A stretch of 64,000 nt of DNA from Idiomarina piscisalsi (GCF_003987095.1 NZ_PIQA01000012.1:1-64000), one strand, 5' to 3'; counted from the stretch's first letter, positions 15,180-24,935 are shown. Numbers and translations are program-made. The notes: a model not told the origin generated them from the sequence alone.

Positions 15180-16529
15180 GTGAAAATTAAACGCTTTTTT
15201 GCAGAAGATATGCGTCGGGGCTTACAGCAGGTTAAAGAAACCTTAGGTGCTGATGCAATCATTCTTTCAAACAAAAAGGTTAACGGTGGAATTGAGCTAG
15301 TGGCGGCTGTTGACCCTGACGCGCGTGCGCCGGAAGCGGCTCCAGAAACGTCCGCAAATACTCAGGCGCCGAAGACACAGCAGGAATCGGAAGTGCCGGC
15401 TCAGTCTTTGGCTGAGTTGTTACAGCGCCAAAATGCGACGTCTGCGTCTGCGCCTCAGCAACCTGAACCGCTAGCAGCGACTCAAGAAGACCATAGCGGT
15501 TATCAACAAATGGCGCACCAAGCTGCGTCAGCTCAACCGAAGCAACCACAAGCAGATATTTTCCCTGAGCAAATGAACACACCTGACAGTAACGACTCGG
15601 AAGCGATAGCGGAACTGCGCTCACAGGTTAACGGTATTCGTCAGCTGTTAGAGCACCAGTTAAGCGGCCTCATGAAGCAGGAAATGGAGCGCGAAGAGCC
15701 TGTGCGTGCCATGTTAATGCAGCGACTCATGACAATGGGCCTTAGCGAACGTATTGCTGACCAAATTGCCTGCTTTATTCCTGAAAGCAGCTCAGACGAA
15801 GATGCCTGGGAGCAAACCATGCATTTGTTGGAAGGTCAGCTGAATACCACCAACGACGATATTTTGACACGCGGCGGGGCTGTTGCTCTTGTCGGTCCTA
15901 CCGGCGTGGGTAAAACCACCACTATTGCTAAGTTGGCGGCGCGTTATGCACAGCGTCACGGCGCGGATAAAGTCGCATTGATTACTACTGACACTTTCAG
16001 AATTGGTGCCAGTGAACAATTACAGACTTACGGACGTATTATTGGCTGTCCGGTGAAAGTAGCAAAAGATGCGAAAGAATTAGCTGACTCTTTGTTGTCG
16101 CTGCGCGATAAGAGCCTGATTTTAATTGACACAGCGGGTATGGGTCAGCGCGACAAGCGCTTAAGCGAGCAATTGGGGCAGCTTATTCAGAACACACGCC
16201 TGAGAGTTCGACCTTACCTGGTATTGTCGGCAACCTCACAAAACCAAGTGTTAGATGACGCGGTTAAGCAGTTCAAAACACTACCTTTGTCGGGTTGTAT
16301 TTTTACCAAACTGGACGAATGCTTAAGTTTAGGAGAAAGTATCAGTGTGGCAATTGAAAACGGCCTGCCTGTTGGTTATGTGACCAATGGTCAGCAAGTG
16401 CCTGAAGACATTAAAGTTGCCGACGCAAATTATCTGGTGTCTGAAGCCGAGCGATTAATGGACAAAAGCATTTGTTCCTCGGTATCAGACGTGCCAAAAT
16501 CGTACTGGAATGCGCCGTTTTCTCGCTGA
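15180..16529 (+). CDS. flhF: Flagellar SRP-type GTPase FlhF
   Basis: The 449-residue SRP54-like GTPase starts with GTG and MKIKRFFAEDMRRGLQQVKETLG. A variable Gln/Ala/Pro-rich linker covers about residues 45-140, then the N and G domains carry the P-loop GPTGVGKTTTIAKLA, DTFRIGASEQLQTYG and DTAGMGQRD. FlhF marks the cell pole where the flagellum is built. It follows flhA by 17 bases and precedes its antagonist flhG. Confidence 0.96.
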   Translation: MKIKRFFAEDMRRGLQQVKETLGADAIILSNKKVNGGIELVAAVDPDARAPEAAPETSANTQAPKTQQESEVPAQSLAELLQRQNATSASAPQQPEPLAATQEDHSGYQQMAHQAASAQPKQPQADIFPEQMNTPDSNDSEAIAELRSQVNGIRQLLEHQLSGLMKQEMEREEPVRAMLMQRLMTMGLSERIADQIACFIPESSSDEDAWEQTMHLLEGQLNTTNDDILTRGGAVALVGPTGVGKTTTIAKLAARYAQRHGADKVALITTDTFRIGASEQLQTYGRIIGCPVKVAKDAKELADSLLSLRDKSLILIDTAGMGQRDKRLSEQLGQLIQNTRLRVRPYLVLSATSQNQVLDDAVKQFKTLPLSGCIFTKLDECLSLGESISVAIENGLPVGYVTNGQQVPEDIKVADANYLVSEAERLMDKSICSSVSDVPKSYWNAPFSR

Positions 16530-16585
16530 GTGAGCCGTTATAAAATGACGCTGTTGTCGAAGAAGTAAAATAAGAGATACGCCCG

Positions 16586-17458
16586 ATGGATCAAGCAAGC
16601 GGTCTGCGAAGAATGAAACAGTCAAAAGTAAAAGTCATAGCTGTCACAGGTGGTAAGGGTGGCGTGGGTAAAACCAACGTGTCACTGAATATGGCCATTG
16701 CTATGGCGAAGCAAGGGAAACGAGTACTGGTACTTGATGCCGACCTTGGCCTGGCCAATGTTGATGTCATGCTGGGCTTGCGTGTCGAACGCAATTTGTC
16801 CCATGTACTGAGCGGCCAATGCGAACTGGAAGATATTTTAATTGAAGGCCCGGGCGGCATAAAAATCGTTCCCGCGACATCGGGTACTCGCTCGATGGTT
16901 GACTTAAGCGAGTCAGAGCATGCCGGACTTATCCGCGCGTTTAGTCAATTGCAGGGAAATTATGACACTCTTATTGTCGATACGGCTGCCGGTATCGGTA
17001 ACACCGTCGTCAGCTTTGCCCGCGCTTCGCAGGATGTCCTTGTGGTCGTCTGCGATGAACCTACCTCAATTACCGATGCTTACGCACTGATAAAAGTTTT
17101 AAGTCGCGAGCAGGGACTCTTCAAGTTCAAAGTGGTTGCCAATATGGTGCGCAATATGCGCGAAGGGCAAGTACTGTTCAATAAATTGACTAAGGTCACC
17201 GATCGCTTTCTTGACGTAGCGCTTGAGTTAGCGGCAATTGTTCCTCACGATGAAAACCTGCGCTTGGCGGTTAGGAAGCAACAACCGATGGTGTTGGCCT
17301 ACCCTAAATCGCCAGCGTCACTGGCGTTTAAAGCATTAGCGAAGAAAGCTCTGGACTGGCCAATTCCTGCTCAGGCAGGAGGGCATTTAGAATTTTTCCT
17401 TGAGCAATTGATAACTTCTGCCGATAACGGGAGTAAGCGGGATGTTGCCAATGAATAA
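16586..17458 (+). CDS. flhG: Flagellar number regulator FlhG (FleN), MinD-type ATPase
   Basis: The 290-residue ParA/MinD-family ATPase has the deviant Walker A KGGVGKTNVSLN (about 24-35), DADLGLANVD and VDTAAGIG. The N-terminus is MDQASGLRRM, which carries the DQAxGLR activator helix that stimulates the FlhF GTPase. FlhG limits flagella to the right number, in polar flagellates often one, also by restraining the sigma-54 activator. A C-terminal amphipathic helix (LEFFLEQLI) fits membrane binding. Its end overlaps fliA. Confidence 0.95.
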   Translation: MDQASGLRRMKQSKVKVIAVTGGKGGVGKTNVSLNMAIAMAKQGKRVLVLDADLGLANVDVMLGLRVERNLSHVLSGQCELEDILIEGPGGIKIVPATSGTRSMVDLSESEHAGLIRAFSQLQGNYDTLIVDTAAGIGNTVVSFARASQDVLVVVCDEPTSITDAYALIKVLSREQGLFKFKVVANMVRNMREGQVLFNKLTKVTDRFLDVALELAAIVPHDENLRLAVRKQQPMVLAYPKSPASLAFKALAKKALDWPIPAQAGGHLEFFLEQLITSADNGSKRDVANE

Positions 17459-18176
17459 AGCCGCCGCTTATGCCGCAACAGCCGACAACCGTAACGCTAT
17501 TATTGAGCAGCATACGGGGCTGGTTAAGCGAATTGCACATCACATGATGGCGAGGTTGCCTGCGAGTGTGCAAGTCGATGACTTAATTCAAGCGGGCATG
17601 ATAGGCTTATTAGAAGCGGCGCGGAATTTTGATAACAGCAAAGGAGCCAGTTTTGAAACCTTTGCCGGAATACGTATTCGTGGCGCTATGTTGGATGAAA
17701 TTCGTCGTGGTGACTGGGCTCCGCGCTCAGTTCACAGAAATCATCGCCGCGTACTAGAGGCCATACGGCAGGTAGAGAATGACACCGGTCGTGACGCAAA
17801 AGACACCGAAGTCGCTAGCAAGTTGGGCATTGGGTTGGATGAGTACCACGCTATTTTGCGTGATGTCAGTTCAGGGCGAATCATCGGTATTGAAGATTTA
17901 GGCGTTTCTGAAGATGCGATTATACCGGAGCAAGTGACGGGTTCGGCGTATGAGCCACAGCGCGATGTCGAAAATGCAGCGTTTCATAAAGCCCTGGTAT
18001 CGACAATTTCTTCGTTACCAGAGCGTGAAGCTTTAGTGCTTTCATTGTATTATGATGAAGAATTGAATTTAAAAGAGATAGGTGAAGTGCTGAGCGTGAG
18101 TGAGTCTCGCGTTAGTCAAATTCACAGTCAGGCAATGGTGCGGCTCAAGTCGCGAATGCAGAATTGGGTTGAATAA
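17442..18176 (+). CDS. fliA: RNA polymerase sigma-28 factor for flagellar genes
   Basis: The 244-residue sigma factor has region 2 (HTGLVKRIAHHMMARLPASVQVDDLIQAG, FETFAGIRIRGAMLDEIRRGDW), region 3 and region 4 (SSLPEREALVLSLYYDEELNLKEIGEVLSVSESRVSQIHSQA). It directs late flagellar, motor and chemotaxis genes. The start is ATG 17442 or ATG 17451; GGAG about 10 bases before the first supports 17442. It overlaps flhG by 17 bases, so the two are translationally linked. Confidence 0.95.
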   Translation: MLPMNKAAAYAATADNRNAIIEQHTGLVKRIAHHMMARLPASVQVDDLIQAGMIGLLEAARNFDNSKGASFETFAGIRIRGAMLDEIRRGDWAPRSVHRNHRRVLEAIRQVENDTGRDAKDTEVASKLGIGLDEYHAILRDVSSGRIIGIEDLGVSEDAIIPEQVTGSAYEPQRDVENAAFHKALVSTISSLPEREALVLSLYYDEELNLKEIGEVLSVSESRVSQIHSQAMVRLKSRMQNWVE

Positions 18177-18212
18177 TTTTGGTGGTAATCGAGAGCCTCA
18201 GTGGAGGGTGCT

Positions 18213-18596
18213 TTGGATAAAAATATGAAAATTCTTGTTGTGGATGACTTTTCTACAATGAGACGAATCATTAAGAACTTACTTCGTGACCTTGGTTTTA
18301 CGAATATTCAGGAAGCCGATGACGGCAACACGGCTCTGCCTATGTTGCAAAACGGCGATTTTGACTTTGTCGTGACCGACTGGAACATGCCGGGCATGCA
18401 AGGTATCGATCTACTGAAAGAAATTCGTAAGGACGATAATCTGTCCCACTTGCCGGTTCTGATGGTAACGGCGGAAGCTAAACGCGAACAAATCATTGCT
18501 GCAGCGCAGGCAGGTGTTAATGGCTACATCGTAAAACCATTCACCGCTGTGACGTTAAAAGAAAAGCTCGACAAGATTTTCGAACGCATTAGCTAA
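18213..18596 (+). CDS. cheY: Chemotaxis response regulator CheY
   Basis: The 127-residue single-domain receiver has the acidic pair in [10 protein letters not shown], the phospho-acceptor Asp in [12 protein letters not shown], Thr in [10 protein letters not shown] and Lys in GYIVKPFTA. It carries the signal from CheA to the flagellar switch. The start is TTG 18213, because GGAGG lies 4 bases upstream and MDKNMKIL is the usual N-terminus in Vibrio and relatives. ATG 18225 or GTG 18201 are possible. Confidence 0.95.
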   Translation: MDKNMKILVVDDFSTMRRIIKNLLRDLGFTNIQEADDGNTALPMLQNGDFDFVVTDWNMPGMQGIDLLKEIRKDDNLSHLPVLMVTAEAKREQIIAAAQAGVNGYIVKPFTAVTLKEKLDKIFERIS

Positions 18597-18609
18597 AAGG
18601 GCTATTACC

Positions 18610-19359
18610 ATGTCTGATAAAGCCCATGATATTTCCCTCGAGCAGGCTCAAGAACTTGTGTCTTTGCTCGAAGAGGGAAAGCAGCAACAAGCCAATCAAC
18701 TTCTGGAAGACGTATACAACCGTCGCAACGACAAACTGTTTACTTCAGTGGGTCAGCTGACGCGTGACCTCCACGAAGCATTGCAGGACTTCCAGCTGGA
18801 CCCTCGCATTGTGCAGATGACAGAAGATGATCTTCCTGATGCGCAAAACCGTTTACAGTACGTTATTCAAAAAACAGAAGATGCCGCAAATCGAACAATG
18901 GATGCGGTAGAGGCGTGTTTGCCGATGGCTGACGACATGCACCAGCGCGTTGAAAGTGTCATGCCGGTCTGGAATCGTTTGATGAGCAACGATATTGAGA
19001 TAAATGAATTCAAGTCTTTGTGCCATCAGGTCGATGATGTACTTAAGCGCTGTGGTGAAAATATGCCGCAAGTGCATGGCCTTATGACCGAAGTACTTAT
19101 GGCTCAGGATTATCAGGATATTACTGGGCAGGTCATTCGACGGGTTATTCAACTGGTTGAAGACGTCGAGAAGAATCTCATTGAACTGTTAAAAATATTC
19201 GGCAAAGAAGAAGCTCGAAGAGAAGCTGAAAAAACCGAATCTTCAAAGCAGAAAAGTGCCAGTGAGGCAGAAGGCCCGATTATTGATGCCGATAAACGTG
19301 ATGACGTTGTTGGTGGGCAAGACGAAGTGGACGACTTACTGTCCAGTTTAGGTTTCTAG
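18610..19359 (+). CDS. cheZ: CheY-P phosphatase CheZ
   Basis: The 249-residue protein forms a long helical hairpin. The catalytic region is QDYQDITGQVIRRVI with the Asp-Gln pair near residue 165. The C-terminal peptide DEVDDLLSSLGF is the CheY-binding tail. It lies between cheY and cheA, as in Vibrio and Pseudomonas. The tail resembles the repeated acidic LLDEL motifs in the downstream CheA linker. Confidence 0.94.
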   Translation: MSDKAHDISLEQAQELVSLLEEGKQQQANQLLEDVYNRRNDKLFTSVGQLTRDLHEALQDFQLDPRIVQMTEDDLPDAQNRLQYVIQKTEDAANRTMDAVEACLPMADDMHQRVESVMPVWNRLMSNDIEINEFKSLCHQVDDVLKRCGENMPQVHGLMTEVLMAQDYQDITGQVIRRVIQLVEDVEKNLIELLKIFGKEEARREAEKTESSKQKSASEAEGPIIDADKRDDVVGGQDEVDDLLSSLGF

Positions 19360-19372
19360 GAGCATCAGTCGC

Positions 19373-21541
19373 ATGAGCTTTGATATGGATGAAGACATAC
19401 TGCAGGACTTTTTGATCGAGGCGGGAGAAATCCTCGAGCAGCTGTCTGAGCAGTTAGTTGAGCTAGAAAACGACCCAGAAAACAAAGATTTATTAAACGC
19501 GATTTTCCGTGGTTTCCATACCGTGAAAGGTGGCGCAGGCTTCCTGTCGCTAACCGCCTTAGTGGATACCTGTCACGGTGCTGAAAACGTGTTTGATACT
19601 TTGCGTAATGGTCAGCGCACGGTTACGTCAGACTTAATGGACGTGATTCTGCAAGCGTTAGACACTATCAATGCTCAGTTTGCCCAGGTTCAGGCACGTG
19701 AAGAGCCTGTACCGGCAGATAAAGACTTGCTCGAACTATTGCATAAACTCAGTCAGCCAGAGTCTGAAGACGAGGCGCCTATTGAAGCGCCGGCTAAAGA
19801 AGCTGAGCCGGAGCCGGAAGAAGCACCCAAAGAGGAAGCGACTGAAAGCTCAGGCGGCGACGGTATTGACGAGATTCAGGACGATGAATTTGAAGCGTTG
19901 TTGGACGAGTTACACGGCGAGGGGAAAGGCCCTGGCGCCGGTAAATCGGAACAGGCGTCAGAAAAGCCAAAAGCGTCTGCTGATTCCACCCAGAGTGACA
20001 GCGATGAAATTACCGACGACGAGTTTGAGTCGTTGTTAGATGAGCTGCATGGCTCTGGTAAAGCACCGGTAAGTGCGGAGAAAAAACAAGAAAAACCGGC
20101 AGATAGTGACGAAATAACCGACGATGAGTTTGAGTCGTTGCTCGATGAGCTGCACGGTTCCGGTAAGGCACCGACAAAGAGTGTAGATAACGGCAAAGAA
20201 GACAAGCCGAAAGATAAACCTAAGTCAGAGAAAAAAGCTGAAGCTAAGCCAGAGCCTAAACCTGAGCCAAAAGCCAAGCCTACAGCTAAACCAGCCGCTA
20301 AAGACGATAAACCGAAAGCGGCGGATAAGCCGGCTGACAAGAAACCTGCAGCACCGCAGCAACCAGCAGCAGAAACCACTGTTCGGGTCGATACCAAGCG
20401 TCTCGATGACATAATGAACATGGTTGGTGAGCTAGTCCTGGTGCGTAACCGCTTGCTGAGCCTGAGTAACTCAGACGACGCTGATAGCGATGAAATGGGT
20501 AAAGCCATTTCTAACCTGGATGTGGTAACAGGTGACTTACAAGGCGCTGTCATGAAAACCCGTATGCAGCCAATTAAGAAAGTGTTTGGCCGCTTCCCAC
20601 GGGTGGTTCGTGATTTGGCGCGTAGCCTGAAGAAAGAAATTAATTTAGAAATGTTCGGAGAAGATACCGACTTGGATAAAAACCTTGTCGAAGCTTTGGC
20701 CGATCCGTTAGTTCACTTGGTTCGAAACTCTGTCGACCATGGTATTGAAATGCCAGATGACCGTGAAGCAAAAGGTAAACCACGGGCAGGTACGGTCACT
20801 TTATCAGCCTCTCAGGAAGGCGACCACATTATGCTGTCGATAAAAGACGACGGCGCGGGTATGGATGCTGAAAAGCTGAAAGGTATAGCCATTAGTAAAG
20901 GTATTTTGGATACCGATGCAGCGGCGCGTTTGAGTGACGAAGATGCCTATAACCTGATTTTTGCGGCTGGCTTTTCGACCAAAGAAGAAGTGTCTGATAT
21001 CTCCGGCCGAGGTGTTGGCATGGATGTCGTAAAAACTAAAATCAGCCAGTTAAACGGTAGTGTCAAAATTCAGTCAGAACTGGGTAAAGGCACCGAGCTA
21101 TTGATAAAAGTGCCGCTCACTTTGGCTATTTTGCCGACCTTAATGGTGGCTGTAAAAGATCAAACCTTTGCATTACCACTAGCGGTTGTCAGCGAAATCA
21201 TTGATCTGGACATGAAGCGCACCAACACTGTCGATGGTCAGTTAACGCTTATTGTTCGTGAGCGCGCGATACCGCTGTTCTTCCTTGAGCACTGGCTGGT
21301 GAGAAACCCAGACCGCTCAAGCCGAAATGAGAATGGTCATGTTGTGGTCGTTCAAATAGGTAACCAACAAGTTGGCTTTGTCGTTGATGCCCTTATTGGT
21401 CAGGAAGAGGTGGTCATTAAACCATTGGATAAACTGTTACAGGGCACGCCGGGTATGGCGGGGGCAACTATCACTAGTGATGGTGGTATTGCGCTGATTG
21501 TCGACGTACCAAGCATGCTGAAGTATTACGCTAAACGATAA
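19373..21541 (+). CDS. cheA: Chemotaxis histidine kinase CheA
   Basis: The 722-residue kinase has an Hpt domain with phospho-acceptor His49 (FRGFHTVKGGAGF), an unusually long acidic and then Lys/Pro/Ala-rich linker (about 130-345), a dimerisation domain (RLDDIMNMVGELV), an HATPase domain (HLVRNSVDHG, DDGAGMD, GRGVGMDVV) and a C-terminal CheW-like regulatory domain. It autophosphorylates and passes phosphate to CheY and CheB. No ordinary CheY-binding P2 domain is evident; the linker holds three copies of a DDEFESLLDELHG motif instead. It belongs to the polar chemotaxis operon. Confidence 0.96.
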   Translation: MSFDMDEDILQDFLIEAGEILEQLSEQLVELENDPENKDLLNAIFRGFHTVKGGAGFLSLTALVDTCHGAENVFDTLRNGQRTVTSDLMDVILQALDTINAQFAQVQAREEPVPADKDLLELLHKLSQPESEDEAPIEAPAKEAEPEPEEAPKEEATESSGGDGIDEIQDDEFEALLDELHGEGKGPGAGKSEQASEKPKASADSTQSDSDEITDDEFESLLDELHGSGKAPVSAEKKQEKPADSDEITDDEFESLLDELHGSGKAPTKSVDNGKEDKPKDKPKSEKKAEAKPEPKPEPKAKPTAKPAAKDDKPKAADKPADKKPAAPQQPAAETTVRVDTKRLDDIMNMVGELVLVRNRLLSLSNSDDADSDEMGKAISNLDVVTGDLQGAVMKTRMQPIKKVFGRFPRVVRDLARSLKKEINLEMFGEDTDLDKNLVEALADPLVHLVRNSVDHGIEMPDDREAKGKPRAGTVTLSASQEGDHIMLSIKDDGAGMDAEKLKGIAISKGILDTDAAARLSDEDAYNLIFAAGFSTKEEVSDISGRGVGMDVVKTKISQLNGSVKIQSELGKGTELLIKVPLTLAILPTLMVAVKDQTFALPLAVVSEIIDLDMKRTNTVDGQLTLIVRERAIPLFFLEHWLVRNPDRSSRNENGHVVVVQIGNQQVGFVVDALIGQEEVVIKPLDKLLQGTPGMAGATITSDGGIALIVDVPSMLKYYAKR
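19868..20173 (+). repeat. Triple acidic motif repeat in the CheA linker
   Basis: Three copies of DEI(T/Q)DDEFE(S/A)LLDELHG(S/E)GK occur at CheA residues about 166-187, 211-235 and 246-270. The last two are almost identical in protein and diverge mainly at synonymous sites. The intervening sequence is low-complexity Lys/Glu/Ser/Pro. The repeats stand where P2 is expected, so a role in docking CheY or CheB is possible. Confidence 0.7.
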
Positions 21542-21556
21542 CGGGACACACCGTTC

Positions 21557-22723
21557 ATGACAGTTAAAGTTCTCGTAGTGGACGACTCGGCGTTTTTTAG
21601 ACGCCGAGTTACCGAGATTCTGGAAGCACACTCAAATATACAAGTTATTGGCTCCGCTAATAACGGCGAAGAAGCTGTGGCGCAGGCAAAAGCCTTAAGA
21701 CCTGACGTTATTACTATGGACATTGAAATGCCGGTGATGAACGGCATTGATGCGGTGAAAACCATCATGGGCAGCAACCCTTGCCCTATTTTAATGTTCT
21801 CGTCACTGACTCACGAAGGCGCGACAGCAACGTTAAATGCGTTAGAGGCCGGCGCTGCTGATTTCTTACCTAAGAAATTTGAAGATATTGCCCGTAACCG
21901 CGACGAAGCCGTCAAAACGCTGCAAGATCGAGTTCTGGCTATTGCGAATCAGCCTGCAGCGCGAACGCCAACAATTACTCGCACTCCGCCGCCTTCAAGC
22001 AGAACCACAGAGCCAGCAAAGCCGAAAGAGCCAACATCAGCACTCGAGCGTATTCGTCAACGCAACGAAGAGCGCCAGAGCCAGCGTGAAGCCGCATCAC
22101 GGTTAGCTGACACTGCCGGTTCTCTGAGTATTAATCGGGCGTATCAAATTTTGGCGATTGGCACTTCAACCGGTGGTCCCGTTGCCTTGCAGAAAATACT
22201 GACGCAATTACCGGGCAATTTCCCGTACCCTATTGTTATGGTGCAGCACATGCCTGCGGCTTTCACTAAGGCCTTTTCACAACGTTTGGATGGTTTGTGT
22301 AAAGTGCGTGTGAAAGAAGCCGAAGACGGTGATGTGCTAACTCCCGGAACGGCTTATTTAGCGCCGGGTGGCAAACAGTTATTAGTGGAAGGGCGCTCGG
22401 GCAGTGCCAGGCTGCGGGTTAAAGAGGACACCAGTGGGCGAGTCACATACAAGCCAAGTGTCGATTTAACTTTTGCCAGCTTGTCGAAGGTTTATATGGG
22501 CAAAGTTCTGGGTGTTATTTTAACCGGCATGGGTGCCGACGGCCGCGAAGGCTCTCGTATGTTAAAACAACAGGGCGCTACTATTTGGGCTCAGGATCAG
22601 GCCAGCTGTGTGGTTTATGGAATGCCCCAAGCGGTGGCTTCAGCGGGTATTTCAACGAAAAGTATTAGTTTGGATAATATGGCGCGCTCAATCATGAAAG
22701 AAGTCGGTTACAGCGGCGTTTAA
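21557..22723 (+). CDS. cheB: Chemotaxis methylesterase/glutamine deamidase CheB
   Basis: The 388-residue protein has an N-terminal receiver (D10, D11, phospho-acceptor D55 in TMDIEMP), a Pro/Arg-rich linker (about 130-185) and the methylesterase domain with the catalytic Ser in [11 protein letters not shown], His in [10 protein letters not shown] and Asp in TGMGADG. It removes methyl groups from chemoreceptors during adaptation. CheR is not in this window. Confidence 0.96.
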   Translation: MTVKVLVVDDSAFFRRRVTEILEAHSNIQVIGSANNGEEAVAQAKALRPDVITMDIEMPVMNGIDAVKTIMGSNPCPILMFSSLTHEGATATLNALEAGAADFLPKKFEDIARNRDEAVKTLQDRVLAIANQPAARTPTITRTPPPSSRTTEPAKPKEPTSALERIRQRNEERQSQREAASRLADTAGSLSINRAYQILAIGTSTGGPVALQKILTQLPGNFPYPIVMVQHMPAAFTKAFSQRLDGLCKVRVKEAEDGDVLTPGTAYLAPGGKQLLVEGRSGSARLRVKEDTSGRVTYKPSVDLTFASLSKVYMGKVLGVILTGMGADGREGSRMLKQQGATIWAQDQASCVVYGMPQAVASAGISTKSISLDNMARSIMKEVGYSGV

Positions 22724-22735
22724 TAGGGTGCTTAT

Positions 22736-23512
22736 ATGATTGTTTGGACGGTAGCTAACCAGAAAGGCGGCGTGGGAAAGACCACCACAACAGTCGCTCT
22801 GGCAGGGCTATTGGCCGAGCAGGGTAAGCGGGTTTTGTGTATTGACACCGACCCTCATGCCTCACTGACGTATTACTTTGGCTTTGACTCTGAAGAGCTC
22901 ACCCACAGTGTTTTCGATGTATTCAGTGCGGGTAAAAACGTTAATCGCGAGCTTATGCGTGAGTGCATACTGCCCACCGAGTTTGACAACTTGAGTGTTA
23001 TGCCGGCAACCATGGCTTTAGCCACACTTGACCGGAAGCTGGGCACACAGGGCGGTATGGGGCTGGTGTTAAAAAAAGGGTTAGCGTCTGTTGCAGAGGA
23101 CTACGATTACGTTCTTATCGATGTACCGCCGGTACTGGGTGTACTGATGGTAAACGCATTAGCCTGTTGCAACCGCGTGCTTATACCGGTTCAAACTGAG
23201 TTTTTGGCGTTGAAAGGCCTCGACAGAATGATGCGTACGCTTATGCTCATTCAAAAGTCTCGTGGCGAAGAACGGCCATATACTATTATTCCAACCTTGT
23301 ACGATAAACGAACCAATGCATCGTTGCAGACGTATAAGAAGCTCGTTGGTCGTTATGGTAAGTCGGTGTGGAACGGCATGATACCTATCGACACCAAATT
23401 CCGGGATGCGTCGAACGAGCAAACACCGCCGTCGCTTTATGCGCCTAAGTCACGTGGTGTGCTGGCGTATCAGTCGTTATTGATTCACTTGCAACAATTG
23501 GAGTTAGGCTAA
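22736..23512 (+). CDS. parC: ParA-like ATPase ParC, polar positioning of chemotaxis arrays
   Basis: The 258-residue ParA-family ATPase has a canonical Walker A KGGVGKTTTTVAL (about 10-22), DTDPHASLTYY and IDVPPVLG. Its place between cheB and a CheW-domain gene marks it as ParC of the Vibrio type, not a chromosome partition ParA; no parB follows. ParC recruits chemotaxis arrays to the cell pole. It is separated from cheB by 12 bases and from the next gene by 3. Confidence 0.88.
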   Translation: MIVWTVANQKGGVGKTTTTVALAGLLAEQGKRVLCIDTDPHASLTYYFGFDSEELTHSVFDVFSAGKNVNRELMRECILPTEFDNLSVMPATMALATLDRKLGTQGGMGLVLKKGLASVAEDYDYVLIDVPPVLGVLMVNALACCNRVLIPVQTEFLALKGLDRMMRTLMLIQKSRGEERPYTIIPTLYDKRTNASLQTYKKLVGRYGKSVWNGMIPIDTKFRDASNEQTPPSLYAPKSRGVLAYQSLLIHLQQLELG

Positions 23513-23515
23513 GTT

Positions 23516-24388
23516 ATGAACAGCAAACACTCCAGCAGTGAACAGGCAATGACCGAGTACCTCGATGCGTTACTGCTCGAGGAGGAAGTGGTTGAGTTCG
23601 ACAATGAGCCGGTTAAGAAGTTGCTTGAACAGGCGGCCCCCAAAATACAGCAGGTGACTCAGCAAGAGTCGGTGGCACTGAACAGAGATGAAGATTTATT
23701 ACCTTTAGTTTCTTTAAAAGCGGACGATACTGATACTAGAGAAGCGCTTACTGAGACTGAGACCGTAGTTGAAACGGATACTCAGGTTGAGCCTAAGGTA
23801 GACACTGAACAAGTCGCAGAAACTGAAGAGAGCGTTGATGTTGACGATGAAACCGGCGTCGCGACGCATACAGATGTTGAGGAAATGGCTCCAGCGGAAG
23901 AAGAGCCTCAGCCAGACGCTATGTCTGAGTATATGGAGGACGACTTTCAGGCGCTGTTCTTTAAGGTGGCGGGGTTAACATTGGCTGTGCCGCTGAAAAG
24001 TTTAGGTGGTATTCATCAGGTAGGGAAAATAAGCCCGCTGATGGGTAAACCAAAATGGTTTAAAGGCATAATGACAGAGCGGGAAGGCAAGCTACAGGTG
24101 GTTGATACTGCCCGCTGGGTTATGCCGGAGAAGTACACGGAAGAGCTGGAAGAGTCGTTGAACTATCAGTATCTTATAACTTTAAATGACAGTCCCTGGG
24201 GGCTGTTATGTGAAGAATTGGTAACCAGTGAGCCACTGCAACCAGAAGCCATTCAATGGCGTAAGGCAGGCAACAATAAACGTCCCTGGTTGGCTGGGGT
24301 GGTTCGTGACAGAATGTGTGCATTGCTCGATGTAAACGCATTGATTACACTTCTGGATAACGGTCTGGGACATATCCAGCAAGACTAA
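23516..24388 (+). CDS. parP: ParP-like CheW-domain protein
   Basis: The 290-residue protein has a long acidic N-terminal region (about 1-140, rich in Glu, Asp, Thr and Val, with ETETVVETDTQVE) and a C-terminal CheW-like domain (about 142-285: FFKVAGLTLAVPLKSLGGIHQV...MCALLDVNALI). In Vibrio the ParP partner of ParC has this layout and joins CheA and receptors through the C-terminal domain. The acidic region is probably disordered. The ParC-ParP-CheW order supports the name. Confidence 0.82.
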   Translation: MNSKHSSSEQAMTEYLDALLLEEEVVEFDNEPVKKLLEQAAPKIQQVTQQESVALNRDEDLLPLVSLKADDTDTREALTETETVVETDTQVEPKVDTEQVAETEESVDVDDETGVATHTDVEEMAPAEEEPQPDAMSEYMEDDFQALFFKVAGLTLAVPLKSLGGIHQVGKISPLMGKPKWFKGIMTEREGKLQVVDTARWVMPEKYTEELEESLNYQYLITLNDSPWGLLCEELVTSEPLQPEAIQWRKAGNNKRPWLAGVVRDRMCALLDVNALITLLDNGLGHIQQD

Positions 24389-24410
24389 ATAACGCATGGC
24401 GGAGTGAAAC

Positions 24411-24914
24411 ATGAGTAAAGATAATCGCGCTCTAAAGAATGAGACGGACGCTGACAGTAACGACGAAGTGCTACAGTGGGTGACGTTTCAGCTTGACGAT
24501 GAAACCTATGGCATTAATGTCATGCAGGTTCAGGAAGTGCTTCGCTACAGCGAAATAGCACCCGTACCCGGAGCTCCGAACTATGTGTTGGGTATTATTA
24601 ATTTGCGTGGCAACGTTGTCACCGTTATTGATACTCGCCTTCGCTTTGCTCTGCAGCCTACAGAAGTAACGGATAATACACGTATTGTTATCATTGAATC
24701 AGAAAAACAAGTTATTGGCATTTTGGTCGACAGCGTCGCCGAAGTGGTTTACCTGAAGACGTCTGAAATAGACAGCGCACCGAATGTGGGTACCGATGAG
24801 AGTGCCCGTTTCATTCAAGGCGTCAGCAACCGAGATGACGAACTGCTGATTCTGGTTGATCTGGATAAAATGCTAACCGATGACGAGTGGGATGAAATTT
24901 CTCGTCTGGGTTAA
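24411..24914 (+). CDS. cheW: Chemotaxis coupling protein CheW
   Basis: The 167-residue protein has the CheW fold: WVTFQLDDETYGINVMQVQEVLRY, APNYVLGIINLRGNVVTVID, RIVIIESEKQVIGILVDSVAEVV and LILVDLDKML. It links chemoreceptors to CheA. It is the last chemotaxis gene of the operon, preceded by GGAGTG. Confidence 0.95.
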   Translation: MSKDNRALKNETDADSNDEVLQWVTFQLDDETYGINVMQVQEVLRYSEIAPVPGAPNYVLGIINLRGNVVTVIDTRLRFALQPTEVTDNTRIVIIESEKQVIGILVDSVAEVVYLKTSEIDSAPNVGTDESARFIQGVSNRDDELLILVDLDKMLTDDEWDEISRLG

Positions 24915-24935
24915 TTGCGGGCAGGTGGTTTAACC

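Noticed and set aside
19876-20553. Long minus-strand frame (225 codons) under cheA
   Set aside because: It is Ser/Leu/Gly-rich low complexity made by the antisense of the acidic and Lys/Pro repeats in the CheA linker.
22736-23512. Chromosome or plasmid partition ParA
   Set aside because: No parB or parS follows, and the gene lies inside the chemotaxis operon beside a CheW-domain gene, which fits ParC.
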